This document shows, in pieces, positions 51,586-58,404 of a DNA stretch of 64,000 nucleotides. Origin of the DNA: a virus; the IMG/VR virus record IMGVR_UViG_3300048582_000168, positions 1-64,000 of that record; one strand, written 5' to 3'. Within the stretch, counting starts at the first letter, position 1. Every line of letters begins with the position of its first letter. Below the pieces are notes generated by a model that was given only the letters and a program-made list of their open reading frames with translations, did not search any database and had not been told where the DNA came from. The position numbers and the translations under genes were made by a program.

Positions 51586-51614
51586 CACATATACAGCCTG
51601 ACAAAGATTGTCAA
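51586..51614 (-). promoter_or_regulatory. strong leftward promoter with TGACAA inverted repeat
   Basis: Read leftward: -35 TTGACA (51614-51609), 17-bp spacer, -10 TATGTG (51591-51586). A different inverted repeat, TGACAA-AGA-TTGTCA (51599-51613), covers the -35 and spacer, so another regulator may act here. Confidence 0.7.
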
Positions 51615-51635
51615 GAGATTGCTTTACCAAAGCGG

Positions 51636-51848
51636 TCAGACAACCCCTTTCAGATTGACGTCGACACACACCCACTCGCGCCCGGCGAAGCCCGCCTTGC
51701 GCGCGTTCTTGACCGCAAGGCTGATGGCAAGTGCCGCGTTCCGCCCAGTCCCGGTGAAGACCCGGGGAAAGTCGTCCTCCTGCGGGACAGACAGGGTCGC
51801 GATGGTATTCAGCCCCGTCGGCTGCAGCGTGATGGTCGAGGGCCTCAT
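51636..51848 (-). CDS. unknown small early protein
   Basis: The 70-residue product reads MRPSTITLQPTGLNTIATLS and contains FTGTGRNAALAISLAVKNARKAG. It is coupled to the upstream gene by an ATGA overlap. It looks like a small alpha/beta domain; function unknown. Confidence 0.6.
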   Translation of the reverse strand: MRPSTITLQPTGLNTIATLSVPQEDDFPRVFTGTGRNAALAISLAVKNARKAGFAGREWVCVDVNLKGVV

Positions 51849-52432
51849 TTCGCACCCTCCGACAGCTTCGAATTATGCTCAAACCACAACTGGCCCAGCG
51901 CCTGACTGAAGACCGAAACGCAGTCGCAATCCCACCGGCCATTACAACCGCAGATCGCGTCGATCCGCGCCTCCAAGTCGGCAGAGGTGAAGGGCTCCCG
52001 GCCCGTCATGATCCGCGCCGCACGGGCGCGCGGCGGCGGGGGCAGCCCGGCAGCCAGCATCTGCCCCCGGGCGGCAATGTCCTCGAGGCAGGTCGCGGCC
52101 AGATCGAGCGTCGGCTTGTGCAACACACCCGCCGTCGCATCCATCGACCGCAGCGTCTCCGCCCCGTTCTTCAGGCCCTGAACGTAAGCCCGCTGCTGAA
52201 GGCCGGTCCGTTCCGCCGTGAGCCGCGCGATCTCAACCTCCGCCGCGCGAAGCTGGACCTTCAGGCCCGGGTTCGGCGGGCGCACGACCAAGAGATGGCC
52301 GACCTTGCGCCGCCGGACAGTCGCCCGGACATAAGCGATGCCGACCCCCATCACGTCCGCGATCTGCTGGGCATCCCGAGTGCCGTCGCACAACTCGACA
52401 ACCCGGTCAGCGGTGATCCCGCGCGGCCTCAC
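51845..52432 (-). CDS. helix-turn-helix protein with coiled coil
   Basis: The 195-residue product starts with a helix-turn-helix (DRVVELCDGTRDAQQIADVMGVG and AYVRATVRRRKVG; about residues 9-45). A coiled coil (LRAAEVEIARLTAERTGLQQRAY) follows, with a CGCNGRWDCDC cluster near the end. It could be a transcription regulator of early genes. It overlaps both neighbours by four bases. Confidence 0.65.
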   Translation of the reverse strand: MRPRGITADRVVELCDGTRDAQQIADVMGVGIAYVRATVRRRKVGHLLVVRPPNPGLKVQLRAAEVEIARLTAERTGLQQRAYVQGLKNGAETLRSMDATAGVLHKPTLDLAATCLEDIAARGQMLAAGLPPPPRARAARIMTGREPFTSADLEARIDAICGCNGRWDCDCVSVFSQALGQLWFEHNSKLSEGAK

Positions 52433-52953
52433 GACACCACCTCGACGAAAGACAGCACCATCGCCTCGTAGGCAGCCTCCATCGCGGCCTTGGCGGCCAG
52501 CGCGTCGGGGAACTCGGCGTTCGACAGAGGCCAGATCGCCTCCCAGCCGCCCTTGTGCAGATGATGGATTTCGCAGGTGAACCCGAGCCCCGTCCCGACC
52601 AGCCGGTGACCCGGGTCAATCTCGCGCCACGAGAGCGGCTTCACCCGGACCCCGGCAGCCCTTGCCAGACGGACAGCGGGCGTCTCCACCCGCATGCGCT
52701 GGAAGTCAGCCTCGGTGGCCTCGGGAATTTCGGCCAGTGCAGCCTTGGCAGCAGCCTCAGCCGCCTCCTTGGCGATGAGCGCGTCCGACCAGTCCCGAAG
52801 CACGTTCAGGTCGTAGCCGGTCATGTTGTCCGGCACCTCCCGCACCGCGCGGATGGTCCGATGCCGCCCCGAGGCGGTGATCGCAGAGGGCTGCGAAGGT
52901 TCGGTCCGGGGCGACCAGCGCCCCAGAGCCGTCCGTTCCTCGTAATACCACAT
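52429..52953 (-). CDS. unknown early protein
   Basis: The 174-residue product starts MWYYEERTALGRWSPRTEPS at ATG 52953, overlapping the upstream stop. The middle is alanine-rich and helical; HRLVGTGLGFTCEIHHLHKGG near the end has several His residues. Not recognised. Confidence 0.65.
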   Translation of the reverse strand: MWYYEERTALGRWSPRTEPSQPSAITASGRHRTIRAVREVPDNMTGYDLNVLRDWSDALIAKEAAEAAAKAALAEIPEATEADFQRMRVETPAVRLARAAGVRVKPLSWREIDPGHRLVGTGLGFTCEIHHLHKGGWEAIWPLSNAEFPDALAAKAAMEAAYEAMVLSFVEVVS

Positions 52954-53492
52954 CAGCGACGCTCCCCTCGCAGCGCAGACCAGAAGGTCTCGACGTGAAA
53001 CTTGGTATAGGCGACGTTCCACCCGGCCTCGGGGCGCTGCAGGACGTGAACCCATTCCAAGGTCTCCGCCAGCTTGTCGAAGAACCGCACCCCGTCCCGG
53101 GTCTCCGGGGTGGGCTCGGGGATCCCCGCCGCGCCGCAGATCGCCCGGTCGAGCGCAAACTCGAGGTTCGCCAGCGCCGGGGTATGCTCGGAGAGATACC
53201 GCTTCACAGGCGCCGGGATATCGCCCGTGAACGCCTCGTGCATGTCGTGGTAGAGCGACCACTCGGTGACGCGGGGAGGCGCACAGGCGTCCATCGCCAG
53301 AGCCCAGACCACCCGGCTGTGAGCCGAGACGGTCAAGGCGAAGGGGTCGCCGGAGAACCGGCGGATGGACGCGATGCGGGCATGCACCGCGTCCAGATCG
53401 ACATCGTCAGGATGCGGGTCGGCAAGGTCGATCAGCTTGGTGCCGAACATCAGCGGGATGCGGCGGCGCGCATAGTCGGCTTCGGTGATCAT
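52953..53492 (-). CDS. HD-domain phosphohydrolase (YfbR-like)
   Basis: The 179-residue product carries the HD pattern of 5'-deoxynucleotidases: SAHSRVVWAL (H58), LYHDMHEAFTGDIPAPVKR (H82, D83, E86). The GDIPAPVK sequence is typical of YfbR-like enzymes that remove phosphate from deoxynucleoside monophosphates. In phages they balance nucleotide pools or protect modified precursors. The start is at ATG 53492, coupled to the upstream gene. Confidence 0.8.
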   Translation of the reverse strand: MITEADYARRRIPLMFGTKLIDLADPHPDDVDLDAVHARIASIRRFSGDPFALTVSAHSRVVWALAMDACAPPRVTEWSLYHDMHEAFTGDIPAPVKRYLSEHTPALANLEFALDRAICGAAGIPEPTPETRDGVRFFDKLAETLEWVHVLQRPEAGWNVAYTKFHVETFWSALRGERR

Positions 53493-54310
53493 TCGGTGAA
53501 GACCTCCCCGGCGGCGGAGATGAAGTCCTTGAAGGACACACCTTCGTCGTTCGCAAGCGCCTTGGCGAGATGAAGCGCCTCGGCCATGGTCGACGGCGGC
53601 GGCTGGTGCGACCACGCGAAGAACCCGCCCCAGACCCCGCCCGCATTCGTGCAGAGCATGTCATGGGTGATGCCAGCGTCGGCAGCGGCCTGCAGGGCCT
53701 TCTTCAGCTTCGGCAGCGCCTTGGCGACGGACGCGGCAATGTCGGGCTCGCCTTCGTCTTGCGCGATCTCGATCAGCCGCTTGATCTCCGCGAAGGCGTC
53801 GACCTGAGTGCAGCCGGTCTTTTCCGCCACCCCGTCGGCGGCGGCCTCGATATCCGGGTCATCGACCGAGTCGAGGATGGCAAGCGCGTCGGCCTCGACC
53901 TGACAGGACGATGCGAACAGGGCCCGCCATTTCTGCCGGATGTGGCGCGGTCCGGACGTCTCTTCGCCGATCTTCGCAGCCCGGTCGGGATACTCCGCCA
54001 ACCAGATGACGTCCGACCGCGCGGCGGCGGTGTCGAGACCGGGCATCTTGCTGATGCCGGACGCAAGGATCCACGCGCCGAAATCCTGATTGGACAGGCT
54101 GGACTCCCGGGCGATGAGAAGGTCGGCACCGATGGCGGCCCAGTGCGAGCGTTTCGAGACCTCGGAGTCCCGCAGGAAGATGGCCTGCGACTTGATCCGT
54201 TCGGCCAAAGCCGAGCGCATGGCGTCGGGATCGTTATGCAGGGTTTCGGGCGCCGATTGAGGTTCGGCTTCCTGCGCTTGGGTTTCGGGTTTCTTGGCAG
54301 CTTTCGCCAT
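53489..54310 (-). CDS. first gene of the early leftward operon, unknown
   Basis: The 273-residue product starts at ATG 54310, with CTGAAAGG at 54327-54320. The N-terminus is Lys/Glu/Pro-rich (KKPETQAQEAEPQSAPETLH), then helical parts (RIKSQAIFLRDSEVSKR, FGAWILASGISKMPGLD). It resembles small phage replication or partition accessory proteins in style, but I cannot assign it. Being first behind the control region it is likely among the earliest made. Confidence 0.65.
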   Translation of the reverse strand: MAKAAKKPETQAQEAEPQSAPETLHNDPDAMRSALAERIKSQAIFLRDSEVSKRSHWAAIGADLLIARESSLSNQDFGAWILASGISKMPGLDTAAARSDVIWLAEYPDRAAKIGEETSGPRHIRQKWRALFASSCQVEADALAILDSVDDPDIEAAADGVAEKTGCTQVDAFAEIKRLIEIAQDEGEPDIAASVAKALPKLKKALQAAADAGITHDMLCTNAGGVWGGFFAWSHQPPPSTMAEALHLAKALANDEGVSFKDFISAAGEVFTE

Positions 54311-54344
54311 GACTTCGGTCCTTTCAGAGTTGACTCGGAAAGCA

Positions 54345-54372
54345 GGTGTAAAGGCTTTTGCAGAAAAAGCAA
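54345..54372 (-). promoter_or_regulatory. candidate leftward early promoter
   Basis: Read leftward: -35 TTGCTT (54372-54367), 16-bp spacer, -10 TACACC (54350-54345). It overlaps the first TTGCAG...GCAAGA site, so a protein bound there would compete with polymerase. Confidence 0.45.
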
Positions 54373-54427
54373 GATCGCTCTTGCAGAAAAAGCAAGACGA
54401 AAAAGTTGCCAGAATGGACACAATGGG

Positions 54428-54483
54428 ACGGGAATGAACGGGAATGGACGGGAATGGACGCCACGCGCACACCACGCGCACAC
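54428..54483. repeat. 10-bp and 11-bp tandem repeats
   Basis: ACGGGAATGR is repeated three times at 54428-54457 with exact 10-bp period. CACGCGCACAC follows twice at 54462-54472 and 54473-54483. The same 11-mer begins the alternating tract at 60234. The tandem repeats resemble iterons of replication origins. Confidence 0.7.
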
Positions 54484-54495
54484 CACGGCCCCGCG

Positions 54496-54539
54496 TTCAT
54501 GGACTGAACCAGTCCATGAAGCGCCGCTCATGGACTGAA
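54496..54539. repeat. perfect 11-3-11 palindrome plus third half site
   Basis: TTCATGGACTG (54496-54506), three bases, and its exact reverse complement (54510-54520) are followed by a third half site, TCATGGACTGAA, at 54528-54539. A partial copy ATGGACTG lies at 54625-54632. This looks like an operator cluster. Confidence 0.8.
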
Positions 54540-54795
54540 ACGTCAGCGCGGGCGTCTTGCTTTTTTCTGCAAAACGCCAGCCCGAATCGGAATCACGATC
54601 AACAGGGGGCTGTAGAAAAAAGGTATGGACTGCGCGGAAAGGATAGGGCAGTCGTGAAAAAGGCCGGAGCGGGGTGGAGCCCGAACCGGCCTAGACTGGA
54701 ACCGAGGTGTGATCTCGATCCCAAGCCCTGTTGGCACGCATAGCCTGCAGCCGCCGGAAAGTCACGCCTCCTTGCAAACGCCAAGGAGCAACAGC

Positions 54796-55566
54796 ATGGC
54801 CGTCAAGAAAGCAGAAGTCGGGGAAGTCGTCATCGACACCCTGAAGACCGGAATGGTCCGCGCCCGCATCATCGGGCGCACCCCCCTCTACATGAACTCG
54901 ATGAGTGCGAAGACGAAGCGCACCCTGATGCTGGGCGGCGGGAAGAAAACCGCAGCCGAGAAAAAGGAACTGAAGCATCAGCCCTACGAGGAATTCGCGG
55001 ACTCGCTCTACCGCATCGGCGCCGGTCCGACCGCCCTCTGCTTCCCGGCCCCGGGCATCAAGGCCGCGATGGCGACCGCTGCCCTCGAGACGGCAGGCAT
55101 CACGAAGACCAGCGTCCAGCGCCTGATCTTCCTGCCCCAGCAGTCGGTCCCGATCTGGGGGCTGCCTTACCTGAAGATGGACGTAGTGCGGAGCGCAGAC
55201 ATGGCGCGGACCCCGGACGTGCGGACGCGCGGCTTCCTGCCCCGCTGGTGCGCGGAAATCGATATCACCTTCACCCAGCCCACCCTCAGTTACAAAGGCA
55301 TCCTGAGCCTCCTGTCGAACGCGGGCATCATCGTCGGCATCGGTGACTTCCGGCAGGAAAAGGGACGCGGGTCGTTCGGCACCTTCAACGTAGGCACCGA
55401 TCAGTCCGAAGGCGACTTCCTCGAGGAATGGAACGAAATCGTCGCCGAAGGTCGCACCGCGCAACTGACCGCGATGAAGAATCCGACCCCGATGCCGGAT
55501 GACTACGAGACCGAGAGCCTCCTGCAGATGTTCGATGAGGCCCTGAACAGCCGTCAGGCGGCCTGA
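54796..55566 (+). CDS. conserved phage replication-module protein, unknown
   Basis: The 256-residue product starts at ATG 54796 behind AAGGAG; a longer frame from 54709 has no RBS. The sequence RARIIGRTPLYMNSMS, the strand AEIDITFTQPTLSYKGILSLLSNAG and the GIGDFRQEKGRGSFGTF loop are conserved in related phages and slightly recall RAMP-fold (Cas7-like) glycine loops. It is the first gene of the rightward operon, before primase and helicase, so a single-strand binding or replication-complex role is likely but unproved. Confidence 0.7.
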   Translation: MAVKKAEVGEVVIDTLKTGMVRARIIGRTPLYMNSMSAKTKRTLMLGGGKKTAAEKKELKHQPYEEFADSLYRIGAGPTALCFPAPGIKAAMATAALETAGITKTSVQRLIFLPQQSVPIWGLPYLKMDVVRSADMARTPDVRTRGFLPRWCAEIDITFTQPTLSYKGILSLLSNAGIIVGIGDFRQEKGRGSFGTFNVGTDQSEGDFLEEWNEIVAEGRTAQLTAMKNPTPMPDDYETESLLQMFDEALNSRQAA

Positions 55567-55569
55567 CCG

Positions 55570-56094
55570 ATGGGGGCCCTCACGCGTGCAGACCGCCAGC
55601 GCATTCATGACGAATACCTGAATGCGACCGGAGCGAACAGCTTTGTCGCCGAAGACTTCGTCGATTGGCTGGAAGACAAGCCCACCCATGAAGCCTATGG
55701 GTGGTTCTTTGGAAAGACCGAGGCCGAAGCCGCGAAGGCTTGGCGCATCGGGCGCGCGAGGGCCTTTGTCAGCGACCTGCGGATCACGATCCGCAGGGTC
55801 GAACTGTCCCCCGAGGCGGTCAAGGTCAGGGTCATGCAGGCCCCGGCTGTCCTGTCGCACTACAGCAACCGGGTGAAGCCGAAAGGGGGCTACACCGCCT
55901 TCGACCCGTCGTCACCCGAGGATCAGGCCGAGTTGCAGCGGCACGCCAAGATGATGCTGAAGGGATGGCTTGGACGCCACGAATCGGCGGTCCTGCAGCG
56001 GCACGTCGACGCCATTCAGGGCGTGATCGACTGGCTGCAGACGCAGGAAATCCCACGGGACGACCATCCGGAGACGGACGCGAAGACCGGGTAA
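55570..56094 (+). CDS. unknown replication-module protein
   Basis: The 174-residue product starts 4 bases after the previous gene. It begins MGALTRADRQRIHDEYLNA and contains VAEDFVDWLEDKPTHEAYGWF, which looks helical, and a C-terminal part RHVDAIQGVIDWLQTQEIP. Related sequences occur beside the preceding gene in other phages, so the two may act together. It is directly followed by the pentameric array. Confidence 0.65.
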   Translation: MGALTRADRQRIHDEYLNATGANSFVAEDFVDWLEDKPTHEAYGWFFGKTEAEAAKAWRIGRARAFVSDLRITIRRVELSPEAVKVRVMQAPAVLSHYSNRVKPKGGYTAFDPSSPEDQAELQRHAKMMLKGWLGRHESAVLQRHVDAIQGVIDWLQTQEIPRDDHPETDAKTG

Positions 56095-56099
56095 CGATG

Positions 56100-56935
56100 C
56101 CGGGCGCGGGGTGACTTCGCGCCCGGATGGGCGAGGCACGGCGAGGTCGGGCGAGGTTTGGCGGGGCAGGGCAAAGCGGTCGCGATTTGGCGAGGCGGGG
56201 CGCGGCGAGGTTAGGCTCGGCGAGGCGGTCGTGGCACGGCGTGGCTTGGTGCGGCGCGGTTAGGCGCGGCGGGGCCGGGCGGTCATGGCGCGGCTGGGAA
56301 AGGCAGGGCAAGGCACGGCGGGGCCGGGCGGTCTTGGCGTGGCTCGGCACGGCATGGCACGGCGTGGCGGGGCTAGGCGGTCTTGGCGTGGCTTGGCCCG
56401 GCGCGGTCGGGTCAGGCGGGGCAAGGCGGTCGTGTTTTGGCACGGCGAGACCGGGCTGGGTCCGGCGAGGCGTGGCGGTCAAGGCGAGGCGCGGTGTGTC
56501 AAGGTGAGGCGCGGTCAGGCCGGGCATGGCCGGGCAAGGCTCGGCGGTCAAGGTCAGGTGGGGCCGGGCATGGCGCGGCGACCTGTGGCAAGGCGGTCGG
56601 GGTCGGTCTAGGTAGGGCGAGGTTTGGCGGGGCTGGGCGGTCGGGGTCGGACATGGCGAGGACAGGTGTGGCTGGGCGCGGTCAGGCGGTCAAGGTCTGG
56701 CAAGGTCTGGCCCGGTCGGGCTAGGCAAGGCGGTCGGGGCAAGGTTCGGACTGGCGAGGCGCGGCGTGGCAAGGCGGTCATGGCCAGACTGGGCTGGGTT
56801 AGGCACGGCGAGGACAGGCGGTCGAGGCTCGGCACGTCCGGGTTAGGCATGGCATGGTGGGGCGGTCTAGGCCCGGCAAGGCACGGCGCGGCGCGGCTTG
56901 GCCCGGTCGGGCTGGGCAACGCTGTCCCGGCTGGA
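56100..56935. repeat. G-rich array with 5-bp periodicity and about 47-bp super-repeat
   Basis: For over 800 bp the top strand follows GG-N-N-N with GG every five bases, mostly GGC plus two variable bases. About every 43-55 bp (once 72) the marker GCGGTC appears and shifts the phase by one base; copies lie near 56174, 56222, 56277, 56327, 56378, 56424, 56471, 56543, 56592, 56636, 56683, 56728, 56772, 56817 and 56860. The super-period is not a multiple of three and most frames on both strands stay open, so it is not a gene. Four successive GG steps fit a two-layer G-quadruplex motif. Confidence 0.9.
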
Positions 56936-56979
56936 TTTCAGATCGGGGTTCGGTCATCATGGCCGGACCCCAAACGGAA

Positions 56980-57015
56980 ACGGGGCAGGCCCGCCAGCCC
57001 GCCCCGTCCCTTTTT
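56980..57015 (+). terminator. terminator between array and primase gene
   Basis: ACGGGGC (56980-56986) pairs with GCCCCGT (57001-57007) and, after one mismatch, GGC with GCC; the loop is six bases. CCCTTTTTC follows. It would end transcripts that cross the G-rich array. Confidence 0.7.
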
Positions 57016-57045
57016 CACACAAGCCCTCGCGCAAGGAAGGCTCGC

Positions 57046-58404
57046 ATGCCACAAAATTTAGGCGAATCAGCCTATTCCGACAAGCCAAATCACCCTGAAA
57101 GTAACACCGGAGAACCGGACAAGGTTCCCCACGACCTCGACCCCAGCGCCTTCGTCGAAAACCTTGTCGGCAACGCGATCAACTGGGCCCACGAGCGCCC
57201 CGCCCTCTCTTGGACAATGCCGGACGGACGCCAGCCCGCCGTCGACTGGAACCCCGGCTCCATCGGACCGAAATTCACCCATGTCAGCGTCGGGCTCTTC
57301 CGGATCAATGACGTCGCCCAAGGGGCGAAGTTTTACCGCCGGGCAGAGAGTTGGACCGGGAACCTCGCCATCGTCCTTGACGACATCGGAGAGGAAAAGC
57401 ACGGCGTCGTCTTGATGCCCCCGAAGCTGGACCCTACGATTGTCATCGAGACGAAGCCCGGGTCGCAGCAATGGTGGTATGTTTTCAAAACCGCCCTGCG
57501 CAACGCCTCGACCATCGACCGGATGATGCGGTCCCTGATCGAGGCAGGCCACGGTGACAAGGGCGGGTCGACCGGCAAGACCAGCCTGATCCGCCTCGCC
57601 CGCCTGCCGGGCAGCGACCCGAAAGGACGCGGCATCCCCGCCCGGATCGTCTTCGAAGACTGGCGCCGCAGGTTCGTCCCCGATGCCGAGCGGCTGTTCC
57701 AGAAGGACGGCTTCAACCTGCCCCTCCTCAGCCCGCGCCCCGTCCTCACCGCGTCGAACGCGGTCCTGATCCTGCAGAACGGCGAAGACCCCCTGCTGGA
57801 CTGGCTGTCGGCCAATGGCCAGACCCTCGAACCCGCCCCGAACAGCCAAGGATGGATTGCCATCCGCTGCCCTTGGCACGGGGAGCATACCGGCGGCGCC
57901 CAAGGGGGCACCGGATACCGGTCAGCCCAGCCGAACGGCGTCTTCTGCTTTCACGGCGCCTGCGCCCACCGGCAGCCCCATGACTTCTTCGCCCATTGGA
58001 TGGCCAGCGGCGCCCCGGTGCTGCCAGAGGCAGGCCCTGTCGACCGCGATGAGGCCCTGATCAGGCTGGCCGGGCTTCTCGACCTGAGCGACGATATCCG
58101 GCAGCTTCACATCGCCAAGGAACCCCGCACGTCGGCGAACGCGATGCCGTTGGCGATGGCCCTCGCCCGCGCCCGGGTGCCGTGGGCCGATGCCGGGCAG
58201 ATGATCGCCTACTACTGGCTGGGGGACGAACGGCCCGCGATGCTGGCCCTCGCCCGCGTCATCGCGTGGCGCGCGGACCTGATGATGCTTGACGCCCGCG
58301 CCGAATACGACGCCATCGCAGATGCCCTGAAAGAGACGAATATCCCCAAACCAACTGAGGCGGCGATCAACGCCTTCCTTGCCAGCATGGAGCCTAGAGA
58401 ATGA
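57046..58404 (+). CDS. primase (RepB/AEP-like) with zinc-binding domain
   Basis: The 452-residue product starts at ATG 57046 behind AAGGAAGG; longer frames run back into the array. Residues 75-215 resemble the archaeo-eukaryotic/RepB-like primase core: the acidic pair in AIVLDDIG (D112-D113), WWYVFKTAL, and LIRLARLPGSDPKG. Residues 270-310 hold a zinc site of CHC2 type: CPWHGEH (C275, H278), CFHGAC (C301, C306). The C-terminus is helical. It should lay primers and works with the helicase encoded next. Confidence 0.8.
   Translation: MPQNLGESAYSDKPNHPESNTGEPDKVPHDLDPSAFVENLVGNAINWAHERPALSWTMPDGRQPAVDWNPGSIGPKFTHVSVGLFRINDVAQGAKFYRRAESWTGNLAIVLDDIGEEKHGVVLMPPKLDPTIVIETKPGSQQWWYVFKTALRNASTIDRMMRSLIEAGHGDKGGSTGKTSLIRLARLPGSDPKGRGIPARIVFEDWRRRFVPDAERLFQKDGFNLPLLSPRPVLTASNAVLILQNGEDPLLDWLSANGQTLEPAPNSQGWIAIRCPWHGEHTGGAQGGTGYRSAQPNGVFCFHGACAHRQPHDFFAHWMASGAPVLPEAGPVDRDEALIRLAGLLDLSDDIRQLHIAKEPRTSANAMPLAMALARARVPWADAGQMIAYYWLGDERPAMLALARVIAWRADLMMLDARAEYDAIADALKETNIPKPTEAAINAFLASMEPRE

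Larger units (their letters stand above)
54358..54573. repeat. three TTGCAG-A-rich-GCAAGA sites
   Basis: TTGCAGAAAAAGCAAGA occurs at 54358-54374 and 54381-54397, 23 bp apart. A reverse-orientation copy with one more A lies at 54555-54573. Each has GC-A halves around an A-tract (CTTGC...GCAAG in the second copy), as expected for a dimeric regulator. Confidence 0.75.
54311..54795. other. divergent control region, candidate origin or switch
   Basis: This 485-bp stretch holds no convincing gene. It separates the leftward early operon from the rightward replication operon. It holds three TTGCAG...GCAAGA sites, three 10-bp tandem repeats, two 11-bp tandem repeats and an 11-3-11 palindrome with a third half site, all listed separately. 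Beyond 54640 I see only a short AT-poor leader up to the RBS of the next gene. Confidence 0.75.

Noticed and set aside
54709-54795. Upstream extension of the 54796 gene
   Set aside because: The extension lacks an RBS and its composition is unlike the rest; AAGGAG is positioned for ATG 54796.
56127-56919. Long open frames on both strands within the G-rich array
   Set aside because: The 5-bp GG-N3 pattern contains few stop codons in any frame, the super-period of about 47 bp breaks reading phase, and no frame has an RBS or balanced composition. They are by-products of the repeat.
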